DNA from: CAZSVI01 sp964610205
GTDB lineage: Bacteria; Bacillota; Clostridia; DSM-8532
DNA: 63,869 bases
Reading direction: 5' to 3'
Assembly (NCBI GenBank): GCA_964610205.1
Contig: CAZSVI010000003.1
Span: 1-63,869, forward strand
Positions 53,126 to 62,548 of this stretch are shown in pieces. The number at the start of each line of letters is the position of its first letter. The first letter of the stretch is position 1. Below the pieces are notes generated by a model. The model saw only the letters and a program-made list of their open reading frames with translations, made no database searches and had not been told where the DNA came from. Both the position numbers and the translations under genes were made by a program.

Positions 53126-56100
53126 ATTTCATGAGCTCCCATACCTCTTCGTTTTCCCTGTCGTACAGCAGCCTGAAGGAGTTCTCCTTCAAAGTCGCAT
53201 CAAACTGGCATACCGACAGGAAACTACAGTATTTGCAGGAGGTCAACTCCTTCTTCTTGTACGGACTGATGGACACATTTCCTTTTATCATTTCATTGCA
53301 TATATTTTTCAAAAGTTTTCTCACATACCGGCGAAGCAGGCTGAACTGTTCCAAAGACGCAACGGACGAATTCTTGCCAATAACATCTCCTTTATTTATT
53401 GCAGCAGGTATTATAAAGGATGTACCTTCTATGGATTTGTCCATTTCCTTTATCAGTTTTACATCTGCCAACAGAAGCCCCCTCATTTTTAGTTGCTTCA
53501 TAATAGCCTTTTCGATATCTTCTCCGCCCATTTTACTGTTTCCTTTTATTATTGGGTCATCAACCCTGAAATACAGCATACCTGCAGGAAGCGTTGTTAA
53601 CCCTTCCCCGGCTCCGCTTTCCCGGATGGCATCAAGATAGGTGATCAATTGAATATGAAGTCCATAATACGCATCCGAAAGCTTAAAATCCCTGCTGCCT
53701 GACTTATAATCAATAATCCGTAAATATTTTCCATCCTCTGTTTTAAGGGCATCAACCCGGTCAACTCTACCGGTAAGGATTATCTTCCTTCCCGAATCCA
53801 ACTCAATAGTAACGGGAGGATATTTCTCTTTTTCCCCGAAACCGACTTCATATTCCTCCGGATTAAAGCTGCCGCAGCGTATATGCTCCGCAATAAGCCA
53901 AACAGCTCTTGAGACAACGCGCTTTAACCTTACAATAAGAGCTGTATACCTTTTGGACGCGGCAATCCCCATCCCCTGCATATTGTGAATCATTTCATCA
54001 ACTATTTCCGAAACCCTTATATTACACCATTCACGGTCAAAGTCTCTCCAGGTGGTATCACCTTCCGAAACAATCCTGGAAAACCTCTCAATTGCGGAAT
54101 GCATAAATGTCCCTACATCCGGCGGCCTTAAAGAATATACTTTCCGTTCACGGGCATTAAGTCCGTATTGCAGATAAAACGCAAACGGACATGACATATA
54201 TTTCTCAAGTCTGGAAACACTTGTGACAGACTGCTCTCCATAAAGCCCGTTTATTTTATCATAGCTTAACGGCTTTACCGTGTTTTTATACCGAAAAGCG
54301 TCTTTAACCATATCGCATTTTCTCTTCCACTCCTCCCGGGATATAAACCACCTGTATACTTCCTGCCAGACCGGTGTAATATCCTTTCCGTCGGCCCGTT
54401 GCCGGAAAGCCGTAACCATAGCCTGAAAGACCGGGGTTTTGCCGGATATCCGGTTGATATCTTCCGATACCAGGCGTGAAGGTATAATATCACTGGCCTC
54501 ATGTATTAACGGGAATAATTTGCGAAGCCGTGATATAATCCTGGAAGGACGCATTGCTTTTCCTTCATGATCGGCAATGGGCCAACTGATTCTAAGATAG
54601 TTCCCCGCCGTAGTCAACGCCCTGTATATCAGATATTGGGCGTCTAAAGTGCGGCATCTGGTGTCACTTGCCAATTCAATTCCAACTTTATTCAATGACG
54701 ATCGATCCTGATCGGTAAGAATTCCTTCCTCTGTTGGCGCAGGCGGCAATACTCCGTCATTTGCTCCGAGTATGAACAACGCTTTTATCTCATGGCTTTT
54801 GGATCGCTCAAGGTTTCCAATAAGAACCTGATCAAGGGATGCGGGAATCAATCCGAGCTTATATTCGTTAATACCGATTTTCAATATTTCAGAAAACCGT
54901 TCAATTCCGAAGGTTTCATCCCCCATGACTTCCACTGTCTGGTCTAAAACTTCCATTACAATATTCCATACCTGAGAATACTCATTTGCTCTGACAAGAT
55001 TTCCTCTTTCTCTGAAGTTGCCAATTCTATCTTCTATTTTTTGAGGTACATTAAGTACGCAAAGAAAATCATATAGGCTTTCGCAGAATTCGAAGGCTTT
55101 CCTCTTGCCTGCTGTTTTTCTTCTGAATTCCCTGAGAGGTTCCGATACCCTGAGCCTTATCCGGTTTATATTTTCAAGAAGCTCACCCTGTGTTTCAATA
55201 CTTTTCTCACTGGGAATAAGATCCGGAACCATTTTCCACTCCATTTCAGAGATCCAGTGGCTACCCCGGATACCGCAAGCCAATACATAATTTTCAAGGG
55301 TATCGATGTCATCCTGTCCAATATTGGCAAGACCGGTTTTCAGATAGCGGAATACAGCTTCATAAGACCAATTTTCAATAAATATGTTTAGAAGGGATAA
55401 AATTAACCGTAGCAGCGGATGATTGGTTATATCAACCTTCCTGTCAAAGAAGCACGGAATTTCGTAATCGGTAAAAACAACTTCAATTAGTTTTTCATAG
55501 ACGGACAGATTGCCCGTAACCACAGCAATCTCCCTGTAACGGTATCCCAAATCCCTGCACAAACGGATAATGTCGGCAGCACAGGCTTCGGTCTCAGAAA
55601 ACATATTAATTGAAGAAAAAATCGATATATCACCAGGTTTCCCTTTATACGGTCTATACGGATAAGCGCTCAGATACCGCTCCAGATGGGAAAGCTCAGA
55701 ACTCTGCCTGAAGCGCGGCAATGGTATACTTTCTAAAGCGACAGCCGGATCTATATACGTTCCGTTCTCCTTTGCTATTTGTAAAAGCTTTTTATAAGCT
55801 GTTTTTACTGAAGAAAAGATGTCAGTAACCAAAACACCATCTTCTCCCATCAAGCAGTCGGTACAAAAGCTGATATTCACCCTGCCAGCTTTTTGTATCA
55901 ACCTGCCTATAATACCATATTCCTGAGGAGTAAATCCGGAAAAACCATCAATCCATATTTCAGCGTCATCAAACAAGGTTGTGTCCGCAAGTTTTTCCAA
56001 AGCCAGCGTCAGATCATCATCCATATCCCTGTATCTCTCGGCCAGTGTCTTTTCAAACAGGGAATAAACAGAGGACAGTTCTATGAGTTTATCTCTGAGC

Positions 56101-56561
56101 GGATTGTTCTCATCAAGCCCGTCACATGTTTTGCACAGGCTCTCAGGTGTTATATTATAACGCTTGAATTCTGTAATCAAAGCAGAAAGGGTATTAACAA
56201 ACCCCTTACGACCCGCGGATTTGCCAAATACCTTCAGGCTGTTCCGCATTTTATCCAGTATTCTATAAATAATCATACATTTTCCCGCCGGATGAACATG
56301 GGGATATGTAATACCGCCCGCCGTGTTAAAGACTCTGAAAGCAAGACGTCTGAAGCTTAAAACCTCAGTATTAAGAATGCCTCCTGTTTTGAGGACACTG
56401 ATAAGATCCCTTTCGGCCTGAAAGGTGAACTGCTCGGGAACCAAAAGAACCAGCGGTTTCGTTGTTCCGGCTGAAATTCCCGCTTTTATCTCATTCAGGC
56501 AGAAACGGGTTTTGCCACTGCCCGACCTTCCGTATATAAACCTCAGACTCATACTTTTCAA
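53109..56561 (-). CDS. addB: ATP-dependent helicase/nuclease subunit B
   Basis: This is the 1150-residue partner of AddA. It has a Walker A FIYGRSGSGKTRFCLNEI at the N-terminus, then an inactive-helicase-like body. The C-terminal nuclease has TGRVDRVDALKTEDGKYLRI followed by DYKSG. Cysteines form the structural iron-sulfur site: one in YMSCPFAFYLQYG and three in SCKYCSFLSVCQFD near the C-terminus. The complex resects double-strand breaks and recognises Chi-like sites. It starts about 70 bases after dnaX, so it may be co-transcribed with it. Confidence 0.95.
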   Translation of the reverse strand: MKSMSLRFIYGRSGSGKTRFCLNEIKAGISAGTTKPLVLLVPEQFTFQAERDLISVLKTGGILNTEVLSFRRLAFRVFNTAGGITYPHVHPAGKCMIIYRILDKMRNSLKVFGKSAGRKGFVNTLSALITEFKRYNITPESLCKTCDGLDENNPLRDKLIELSSVYSLFEKTLAERYRDMDDDLTLALEKLADTTLFDDAEIWIDGFSGFTPQEYGIIGRLIQKAGRVNISFCTDCLMGEDGVLVTDIFSSVKTAYKKLLQIAKENGTYIDPAVALESIPLPRFRQSSELSHLERYLSAYPYRPYKGKPGDISIFSSINMFSETEACAADIIRLCRDLGYRYREIAVVTGNLSVYEKLIEVVFTDYEIPCFFDRKVDITNHPLLRLILSLLNIFIENWSYEAVFRYLKTGLANIGQDDIDTLENYVLACGIRGSHWISEMEWKMVPDLIPSEKSIETQGELLENINRIRLRVSEPLREFRRKTAGKRKAFEFCESLYDFLCVLNVPQKIEDRIGNFRERGNLVRANEYSQVWNIVMEVLDQTVEVMGDETFGIERFSEILKIGINEYKLGLIPASLDQVLIGNLERSKSHEIKALFILGANDGVLPPAPTEEGILTDQDRSSLNKVGIELASDTRCRTLDAQYLIYRALTTAGNYLRISWPIADHEGKAMRPSRIISRLRKLFPLIHEASDIIPSRLVSEDINRISGKTPVFQAMVTAFRQRADGKDITPVWQEVYRWFISREEWKRKCDMVKDAFRYKNTVKPLSYDKINGLYGEQSVTSVSRLEKYMSCPFAFYLQYGLNARERKVYSLRPPDVGTFMHSAIERFSRIVSEGDTTWRDFDREWCNIRVSEIVDEMIHNMQGMGIAASKRYTALIVRLKRVVSRAVWLIAEHIRCGSFNPEEYEVGFGEKEKYPPVTIELDSGRKIILTGRVDRVDALKTEDGKYLRIIDYKSGSRDFKLSDAYYGLHIQLITYLDAIRESGAGEGLTTLPAGMLYFRVDDPIIKGNSKMGGEDIEKAIMKQLKMRGLLLADVKLIKEMDKSIEGTSFIIPAAINKGDVIGKNSSVASLEQFSLLRRYVRKLLKNICNEMIKGNVSISPYKKKELTSCKYCSFLSVCQFDATLKENSFRLLYDRENEEVWELMKYEVER

Positions 56562-56632
56562 CTCCAGTATCCGGAGAACATGCCGTCAAATTTTGAACCC
56601 TAAATTTACCTGATTGCCGGTTATGAATGAAA

Positions 56633-58345
56633 CTAATCCACTATGTCCAGCTTTATTCCTTTTTGCCTTGCAAATTGAAGAACCGTGTCGGGTACTTCCT
56701 TTTCCTCCGTCTTTCTGTTTCTTTTCCCGAAATGAATAATCCTCACATTAAGGGTTTTCCCCGTACAACGCTTAATCGCATAGGTAACTGCTTCAATATT
56801 TTCACTTTTAGCCATAACAGACTTTGTGAATTGTTCTTCCTCCGGAAGAATAATTCCAACAGTATCCTCATCCATTAAAACAGCAGGTGCTTCAGCCAGG
56901 CTGGAAAACAGCTTCATGCGTCCACTATTCTTAAGCTCCTCAAGAACTCTGCCCCATTCGCTGAAACTTTTTTGCCCCTTATAATCATTTTCCGCTTCTT
57001 TATTCTTTCTGTCCTGCTTTTTGTCAGAATTGCACACCTGTTCAGATTTCCGGGAATTCAAAATAACCGGTTCGGCATCCTGTAATTCCGGATCGTGCGA
57101 TACTGACTCCTGAATCTTTTGACTATTGCCTTTTATTTCATATCCTGACGGCTCTGACAGTTGTTTGCCGCTTACGGGAGAATTCCCTTCCTCCAGTCTT
57201 CTGATCCTATCTTCAAGAAGGTGCAATCTGTCTGTCAGGGTATCTTTATCCTTATCCAATTCTCTGGTACAAATACGCAGAAAAGCCATTTCCACTAAGA
57301 CTCTCGGGCTGGAACTCCATTTTATCCCGGCTTCAAGCTCGGAAAGCTCCCTGACTATGGCTAGAATTTCCTCTGCGGATAATTTGACCGATAATACGGG
57401 AATGGCCTTCTTCTCTTCTTCGGTCATGCAAAGAAGCAGCTCCGGACTTTTGGATGTTTTGAAAACCAAAATATCACGAAATAATTGTATAATCCTTTGC
57501 AGAAATTGTCCCGGGTCTTTCCCGTCTGAAAAAAGCCGATCAATTGCATCAATAGATTCTTTTGCATTACGCTCAATTAAAAAGCCAACCGTATTCATAA
57601 TAAATTTGCCGGAAGCGACTCCAATTATCTCATGAACAGAACCCAGATCCAGCATTTTTTCCCCGGTTGCAATGCATTGATCCAAAATACTGATACCGTC
57701 CCTGAGCGCACCTTCTGCAAGAGACGCAATAAAACGGGCTGCTTCCTCCGTAACGGAAACCCCCGCTTCCTTTGCAATCAATAAAAGCCTTCCCTTTATG
57801 CCTTCAACAGAAATCCGCTTGAAATCATAACGCTGACAACGCGACAGAACCGTTGCCGGAAGCTTGTGCGGCTCTGTGGTAGCCAGAATAAACAATACAT
57901 GAACGGGTGGCTCTTCCAATGTTTTTAACAGAGCGTTAAACGCTCCTGCGGAAAGCATGTGCACTTCATCAATTATATATACTTTATACTCTGCACGGGT
58001 TGGGGCATATTTCACTTCATTTATAATATCCCGGACATTATCAACACTATTGTTTGAGGCGGCATCAATCTCATAAACATCCAGTATGGTATTGTTCAGT
58101 ATCCCTTCGCAAACTTCACAATGATTACAGGGATTTCCCCCTGTGGGCTTGAGACAGTTCACTGCCCTTGCGAAAATCTTTGCCATAGTGGTTTTCCCCG
58201 TACCCCGGGTTCCACAAAAGAGATACGCATGGCCAATCTTCTTTGAAAGAACTGTGTTTTTCAATGTTGTAACAATATGCTGCTGCTCAACAACATTCTC
58301 AAAGGTCAGCGGCCTGTATTGCCGGTATAGGGCTTGATGAGACAT
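56633..58345 (-). CDS. dnaX: DNA polymerase III subunit gamma/tau
   Basis: This clamp-loader ATPase of 570 residues starts HQALYRQYRPLTFENVVEQ, with Walker A FCGTRGTGKTTMAKIFARA, a zinc site of cysteines (NCLKPTGGNPCNHCEVCEGI), VYIIDEVHMLSAGAFNALL (Walker B) and LSRCQRYDFKRIS. A polar C-terminal tau-like part follows with a Glu/Lys/Ser linker. The ATG follows TTGAGGTGG. The usual downstream yaaK and recR are replaced by addB. No SRP RNA, which often lies upstream of dnaX, was found in 58346-58557. Confidence 0.95.
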   Translation of the reverse strand: MSHQALYRQYRPLTFENVVEQQHIVTTLKNTVLSKKIGHAYLFCGTRGTGKTTMAKIFARAVNCLKPTGGNPCNHCEVCEGILNNTILDVYEIDAASNNSVDNVRDIINEVKYAPTRAEYKVYIIDEVHMLSAGAFNALLKTLEEPPVHVLFILATTEPHKLPATVLSRCQRYDFKRISVEGIKGRLLLIAKEAGVSVTEEAARFIASLAEGALRDGISILDQCIATGEKMLDLGSVHEIIGVASGKFIMNTVGFLIERNAKESIDAIDRLFSDGKDPGQFLQRIIQLFRDILVFKTSKSPELLLCMTEEEKKAIPVLSVKLSAEEILAIVRELSELEAGIKWSSSPRVLVEMAFLRICTRELDKDKDTLTDRLHLLEDRIRRLEEGNSPVSGKQLSEPSGYEIKGNSQKIQESVSHDPELQDAEPVILNSRKSEQVCNSDKKQDRKNKEAENDYKGQKSFSEWGRVLEELKNSGRMKLFSSLAEAPAVLMDEDTVGIILPEEEQFTKSVMAKSENIEAVTYAIKRCTGKTLNVRIIHFGKRNRKTEEKEVPDTVLQFARQKGIKLDIVD

Positions 58346-58557
58346 AAAACCACCTCAAGTAATAACAAAATTGTGTTACATTAATTACGCAGCCGTACTC
58401 ATATTAAGAACGGATACTGTTCCTGCCAAACAGAACTTTAAAGCAACCTTAATGTATATGGTATCAAATTGTATGAATTGAGGCAACAAATATATTGTAT
58501 GGCCTTAATGAAATATCCGAATCAAACTTCCTCAAAGTATACTTTTTCCCTTAAGGT

Positions 58558-59262
58558 TTACCACTCTCCAAGAAAGAGAGGAACAAAATTGAGATAATCC
58601 GAAGATACCAGATGGTATCGTATACCATCATACTCACCTTCCACTGCCAATGCACATCTTTTCCCATGCAAATGTCCATAAACGCAAACAGATACACCAT
58701 AGCTTTTCATAAGTTCAATAAATTCTCCGGGGCTTCCCTTTGCATTAAAGGGAGGATAATGCAACATACAGATAATGATTCCCTGAAATCCCTCCGCATG
58801 CTTAAGCGAAAGCTTCAAACGTTCAAGTTCTCTGTCGTATATCTTCTCATCATCATTGGTAAACCCGTCGTCTTCAGGATTTTTCCAGCCTCTGCTTCCT
58901 GCAACAGCAAAATTATCATAAAAAAATATATTATTCTGAAGAAATGAAATACTTGAAAGAGTTTCTCTCTCTAAAAACATATTAAGTTTTTTATGGGTTG
59001 CCCACCAGTAATCATGATTTCCCTTTGATATTATTTTTCTCCCGGGCAACTCTTCTATAAAATGGAAATCAGGCCCTGCCATATCCAAATAGGTTGCCCA
59101 GGATAAATCCCCCGGTATAAGAACGAGATCCTCATCTGTGACAATTAGATTCCAGTTTTGTCGTAGGCGCTGCATATAGCCTTCCCATCCCGGACCGAAA
59201 ATATCCATGGGCTTATCCGCAGCCAGGGCCAAATGCAAATCCGAAATGGCAAACACCCTCAT
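58558..59262 (-). CDS. Soluble metallophosphoesterase
   Basis: The 234-residue calcineurin-like enzyme has all metal ligands: FAISDLHLA (D-x-H), LIPGDLSWATY, ISKGNHDYWW (GNHD), MLHYPPF, and VYGHLHGKR (GHxH). There is no signal peptide or membrane segment, so it is cytoplasmic. It begins three bases after the stop of fabZ, hence the same transcript. Relatives are conserved in Firmicutes without a firmly assigned substrate. It differs from the membrane-anchored phosphoesterase at 43948. Confidence 0.88.
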   Translation of the reverse strand: MRVFAISDLHLALAADKPMDIFGPGWEGYMQRLRQNWNLIVTDEDLVLIPGDLSWATYLDMAGPDFHFIEELPGRKIISKGNHDYWWATHKKLNMFLERETLSSISFLQNNIFFYDNFAVAGSRGWKNPEDDGFTNDDEKIYDRELERLKLSLKHAEGFQGIIICMLHYPPFNAKGSPGEFIELMKSYGVSVCVYGHLHGKRCALAVEGEYDGIRYHLVSSDYLNFVPLFLGEW

Positions 59263-59265
59263 ATC

Positions 59266-59730
59266 TTACCTCTGCCCATTTGATTCAATCATCGCAAATT
59301 TAATTATACCCTCAACTGCCATTTGTCCATCAACCATAGCACGGACTTTCACTTTTCCCATTCCGCGTCTGAAAGCCGTGAATTCAACTTCAAGCCTTAA
59401 TGTATCTCCCGGTACAACCTGCTTTCTTATTTTCAGGTTTTCAATTCCGGTAAACAATGGAATTTTACCTTTGTTTTCTTCCATAAGAAGGCCGGCAACA
59501 CAGGCTGTCTGCGCCAAAGCTTCCACAACCAAAACTCCGGGCATGATTGGATATCCGGGGTAATGCCCCTGAAAGAAGGGATCATTTATAGTTACATTCT
59601 TTATTCCAACCGCTCTTACTACAGGCTCAAACTCAACTTCCAGAATCCTGTCAACCAGCAGGAACGGATAGCGGTGCGGAATAATGCTTTGTATCTCAGT
59701 AACACTGAGAGTTCTCTTTTCAGATGACAT
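59266..59730 (-). CDS. fabZ: 3-hydroxyacyl-ACP dehydratase
   Basis: The hot-dog-fold dehydratase of fatty acid synthesis, 154 residues. It has IIPHRYPFLLVDRILEVE, the active-site GHYPGYPIMPGVLVVEALAQ (His and Glu) and GDTLRLEVEF. The open frame begins at a TTG at 59748, but AAGGAG nine bases before the ATG at 59730 gives MSSEKRTLSV. It stands apart from other fab genes, grouped here with yebC and a phosphoesterase. Sequence features do not separate FabZ from FabZ-like paralogues. Confidence 0.92.
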   Translation of the reverse strand: MSSEKRTLSVTEIQSIIPHRYPFLLVDRILEVEFEPVVRAVGIKNVTINDPFFQGHYPGYPIMPGVLVVEALAQTACVAGLLMEENKGKIPLFTGIENLKIRKQVVPGDTLRLEVEFTAFRRGMGKVKVRAMVDGQMAVEGIIKFAMIESNGQR

Positions 59731-59778
59731 ATCTTCATTCTCCTTCAAAAGTTTTCGGGGTTTCCTTTCCCCTGCCCC

Positions 59779-60504
59779 TTACTGATCCCAATTATGATAG
59801 ATATTCTGAATGTCATCCAGATCCTCAAGTTTTTCTATGAGTTTCTCCATATCCGACGCCATTTCATCGCTGTTAAGGGCTGTCATTGTTTGCGGAATCA
59901 TGGCAATCTCTGCTGTTTCAAAGGTGTATCCTTCATTTTCCAATATATCAAGTACAGCAGAAAAATCATCCGGTTCGGTTATAATCTCATAGTATTCTTC
60001 TTCGCTTATAACATCCAGAGCACCTGCTTCAAGTGCAGTCATCATCAACCGATCCTCGTCAATTTCCTGTTTCTTTTCGATAATAAACTGCCCCCTCTTG
60101 TCAAACATAAAAGACACACAACCGTTTGTACCAAGATTTCCGCCATACTTGTCAAAGAAATGCCTTACATCTCCCGCTGTACGGTTTCTGTTATCTGTTA
60201 ATGCTTCAACTATTACAGCCACACCGCCCGGCCCATATCCCTCATATATTATTTCTTCAAAGCTGTCGTTATTTATGTCCCCGGAAGCCTTTTTTATGCT
60301 TCGCATAATATTATCATTAGGTACATTATTTGCCTTCGCCTTTGCAATAATATCCTTTAACCTTGAATTCCCATTCGGATCGGGCCCGCCGGATCGTACC
60401 GCAATAGCAATTTCCCTGCCTAATTTGGTAAAAACCTTTCCCCTCTGAGCATCGGTCCTTTCTTTTTTATGCTTGATATTCGCCCATTTGGAATGACCGG
60501 ACAT
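59779..60504 (-). CDS. yebC: YebC/PmpR-family protein
   Basis: The 241-residue protein starts SGHSKWANIKHKKERTDAQR and has DPNGNSRLKDIIAKAKANNV, YEGYGPGGVAVIVEALTDNR (the invariant family block) and NLGTNGCVSFMFDKRG. YebC proteins were named transcription regulators, and more recent work links the family to relief of ribosome stalling at proline stretches. A GTG at 60513 could extend it by three codons, but GAGGTGGAG precedes ATG 60504. It is the first gene of a yebC-fabZ-phosphoesterase unit. Confidence 0.95.
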   Translation of the reverse strand: MSGHSKWANIKHKKERTDAQRGKVFTKLGREIAIAVRSGGPDPNGNSRLKDIIAKAKANNVPNDNIMRSIKKASGDINNDSFEEIIYEGYGPGGVAVIVEALTDNRNRTAGDVRHFFDKYGGNLGTNGCVSFMFDKRGQFIIEKKQEIDEDRLMMTALEAGALDVISEEEYYEIITEPDDFSAVLDILENEGYTFETAEIAMIPQTMTALNSDEMASDMEKLIEKLEDLDDIQNIYHNWDQ

Positions 60505-60618
60505 AATCTCCACCTCTATTCAATACTATATATTATCAATTCCCCAACCATGAGAATACTCCGCAGTAAATATTTTCTCACTTATTCGTAAAAGTTTCAA
60601 CTAATGATTCTTAATTGA

Positions 60619-61281
60619 TTACGTCTTTTTTGTATTGTTACATATTCCATCCTCATTAAAATTCACATATTTTTTTTCCTGATAAGAAATTTCACACTTT
60701 CCGCCTGTAAGCTCAAAAACCGATTTTTCAAAGAATTCTTTCCTGTCTGGTTCTGTATAAACCATAACTTCAACAGACTCTGTAAACCGGGTATCAATTA
60801 TGGGAAATTGATTGCCCGCTAAAAAATTCTGTAATTTTCCGTAAATATGATAATCAATATGAATTATTGTCTTAAGGCAAAGTTTACTAATGACAACCCG
60901 TGCATTATCAAGCCCCGCCGACGCTGCCTTTCCGTACGCACGCACCAGACCGGAAGCACCCAGTAAAACTCCTCCAAAGTATCTGATGACCACGACCAGA
61001 GTATTTGTCAGTTCCTTTTTCCTGATTGCCTCCAGTATGGGAACCCCTGCAGTTCCCGATGGTTCTCCGTCGTCGCTGAATCGTTGTATAGGATTTTCAG
61101 CATCTATTATGTAAGCATAGCAATGATGTCTTGCATCCCAATAATTCTTCTTTAAACCGGCAAGTATTAAAAGAGCCTCTTCCTCAGTTACTACTGGGTA
61201 TACCCGCGACAGGAAACGGGAACGTTTTTCTTCATATTCTCCGACTCCCGCCTGTAAAACGGTACGGATACAAAGCTGCAT
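60619..61281 (-). CDS. yigZ: YigZ/IMPACT family protein
   Basis: The 220-residue protein has an N-terminal IMPACT domain with EYEEKRSRFLSRVYPV, YWDARHHCYAYIID, RFSDDGEPSGTAGVPIL and VVVIRYFGGVLLGASGLVRA, followed by a C-terminal EF-G domain IV-like half. The frame is open to 61365, but the extension has no family residues and ATG 61281 follows GGAGTG. The family is linked to translation control in eukaryotes; the bacterial role is unsettled. It is transcribed alone, after the hairpin at 61366. Confidence 0.92.
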   Translation of the reverse strand: MQLCIRTVLQAGVGEYEEKRSRFLSRVYPVVTEEEALLILAGLKKNYWDARHHCYAYIIDAENPIQRFSDDGEPSGTAGVPILEAIRKKELTNTLVVVIRYFGGVLLGASGLVRAYGKAASAGLDNARVVISKLCLKTIIHIDYHIYGKLQNFLAGNQFPIIDTRFTESVEVMVYTEPDRKEFFEKSVFELTGGKCEISYQEKKYVNFNEDGICNNTKKT

Positions 61282-61365
61282 ATCATTCACTCCATCAAAG
61301 GCCTGCTCACTCCAAAAATTATACGTTACAGGCCGCTGGTAGCCTTTTGTTAAGCACAATTGCAT

Positions 61366-61399
61366 AATAAAGGATGGTTTTTATTAACCATCCTTTATT
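61366..61399. terminator. Bidirectional terminator hairpin
   Basis: AATAAAGGATGGTT and AACCATCCTTTATT form a perfect 14-pair stem around a six-base loop, with A- and T-rich ends. It lies about 85 bases upstream of the chosen yigZ start and about 200 bases downstream of the NUDIX gene, which it probably terminates. Confidence 0.7.
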
Positions 61400-61603
61400 T
61401 TACCAGAAAACAAAAGTGCATGACAAATAAAAGTTTTTTCAGGATTTATGCTGTGAATATGAAGACTGCTCCCCGTATCCACCTCATCAAAAAACCTGGC
61501 CATAGGATAACCTGGGAAATGGTATTATTCATTTAATATATTATTTCATTTATTAATGAGGAACCTTTCCGGTTCTCTCGGTAATTTTCAGATTCAGCCG
61601 GCC

Positions 61604-62029
61604 TTAACTGGCCATTGACATTAATTCCTTGTATTTTTGATATGAAATATGGAGCAAAGATCTATCCTGACTATAAGTTATTTTTTCCATTGCGCTTTCT
61701 ATTGTATAAAACCCTGCTTTAATAAATTTCTCAGGTTCTCCAATAGTATACTCTTCATTAGGAGCCATCATAATATACCACGTAATTCGGTTACAAACAG
61801 GTTGTTGCCTGGTTACTGAGAAAAATTCATAATTTGTTCTTCCTGCCGGTGAAACAATTACAGCATCAATGCCTCCCTCTTCCATGACCCTCCGAATAGC
61901 TACTTCACTATGCATTTCACCGTTTTTTATCACGCCTTTTGGAAATACCCATTCTCCTTTCTCATTTTCCATGAGGAATACCTTGTCATTGGAGAATACG
62001 ACTCCACCGGCACAATTTCGTAAAAGCAT
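61604..62029 (-). CDS. NUDIX hydrolase with an altered Nudix box
   Basis: The 141-residue protein begins with LLRNCAGGVVFSNDKVFLM and carries a Nudix box GVIKNGEMHSEVAIRRVMEE followed by GG. Compared with GX5EX7REUXEEXGU, the glutamate of the RE pair is replaced by arginine, while the EE pair and the first E remain. Metal binding may be reduced or changed. ATG 62029 has AAAGGGG eight bases upstream; a GTG at 62047 is the alternative. Typical substrates are nucleoside diphosphate derivatives or capped RNA, but nothing indicates which. Confidence 0.82.
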   Translation of the reverse strand: MLLRNCAGGVVFSNDKVFLMENEKGEWVFPKGVIKNGEMHSEVAIRRVMEEGGIDAVIVSPAGRTNYEFFSVTRQQPVCNRITWYIMMAPNEEYTIGEPEKFIKAGFYTIESAMEKITYSQDRSLLHISYQKYKELMSMAS

Positions 62030-62100
62030 ATCAATTACCCCTTTCACCTTTATTTTTACGGTTTCCCGTAATCATGCATAACCGGTTTATAAAAGCAATA

Positions 62101-62149
62101 AAAAAGGCACTGTTATGAAATTATTAATGATTCCCACAATGTGCCCTTT
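62101..62149 (-). terminator. Probable terminator after the 52-residue protein gene
   Basis: On the minus strand AAAGGGCAC and GTGCCTTTTT pair around a loop of about 30 bases and are followed by further T residues. The large loop makes it weaker than the others listed. Confidence 0.4.
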
Positions 62150-62265
62150 GCAAAAAAACTCATATGAAATTACGAGTGACATATATAAAAAGGAGGAACA
62201 AAAATGAAAATAATCCATATATTCTTATACCCACTTCCTACCCTTGTTAAACGCAAAAAGTCATA

Positions 62266-62424
62266 TTATTTTTCACTTTCCGTAAATGTTATCCCCTGTC
62301 TGGGACTTGCTTTTTTTCCGTTGGAGTCCCTGAATTGAGGCATTGTATCATATAAATTCTTTTTTGAATAAACATCTATAATATGCAGATCCTTTTCAGT
62401 AAGCTTTATCCTTCTGTTTTTCAA
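62266..62424 (-). CDS. Small conserved-looking protein, 52 residues
   Basis: A TTG start at 62424 with AAAAGGAG eight to nine bases upstream opens a 52-codon frame. The product is hydrophilic and lysine-rich: KNRRIKLTEKDLHIIDVYSK and, later, MPQFRDSNGKKASPRQG. The composition looks like a real soluble protein, the gene lies 125 bases after hpf in the same direction, and a terminator-like hairpin follows. I do not recognise a family. Part of it is antisense to a plus-strand 44-codon frame with an even better ribosome binding site. Confidence 0.55.
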   Translation of the reverse strand: MKNRRIKLTEKDLHIIDVYSKKNLYDTMPQFRDSNGKKASPRQGITFTESEK

Positions 62425-62548
62425 TGAAATCAACTCCTTTTAACAAGGAAAGCTGAAACATGTATTTTTATTAACCTTTTGCGCCTATATATATTTTACC
62501 ACATAATTTGTTTTTTACTAGCATTTAATAATTATTTAATAAAATTTT

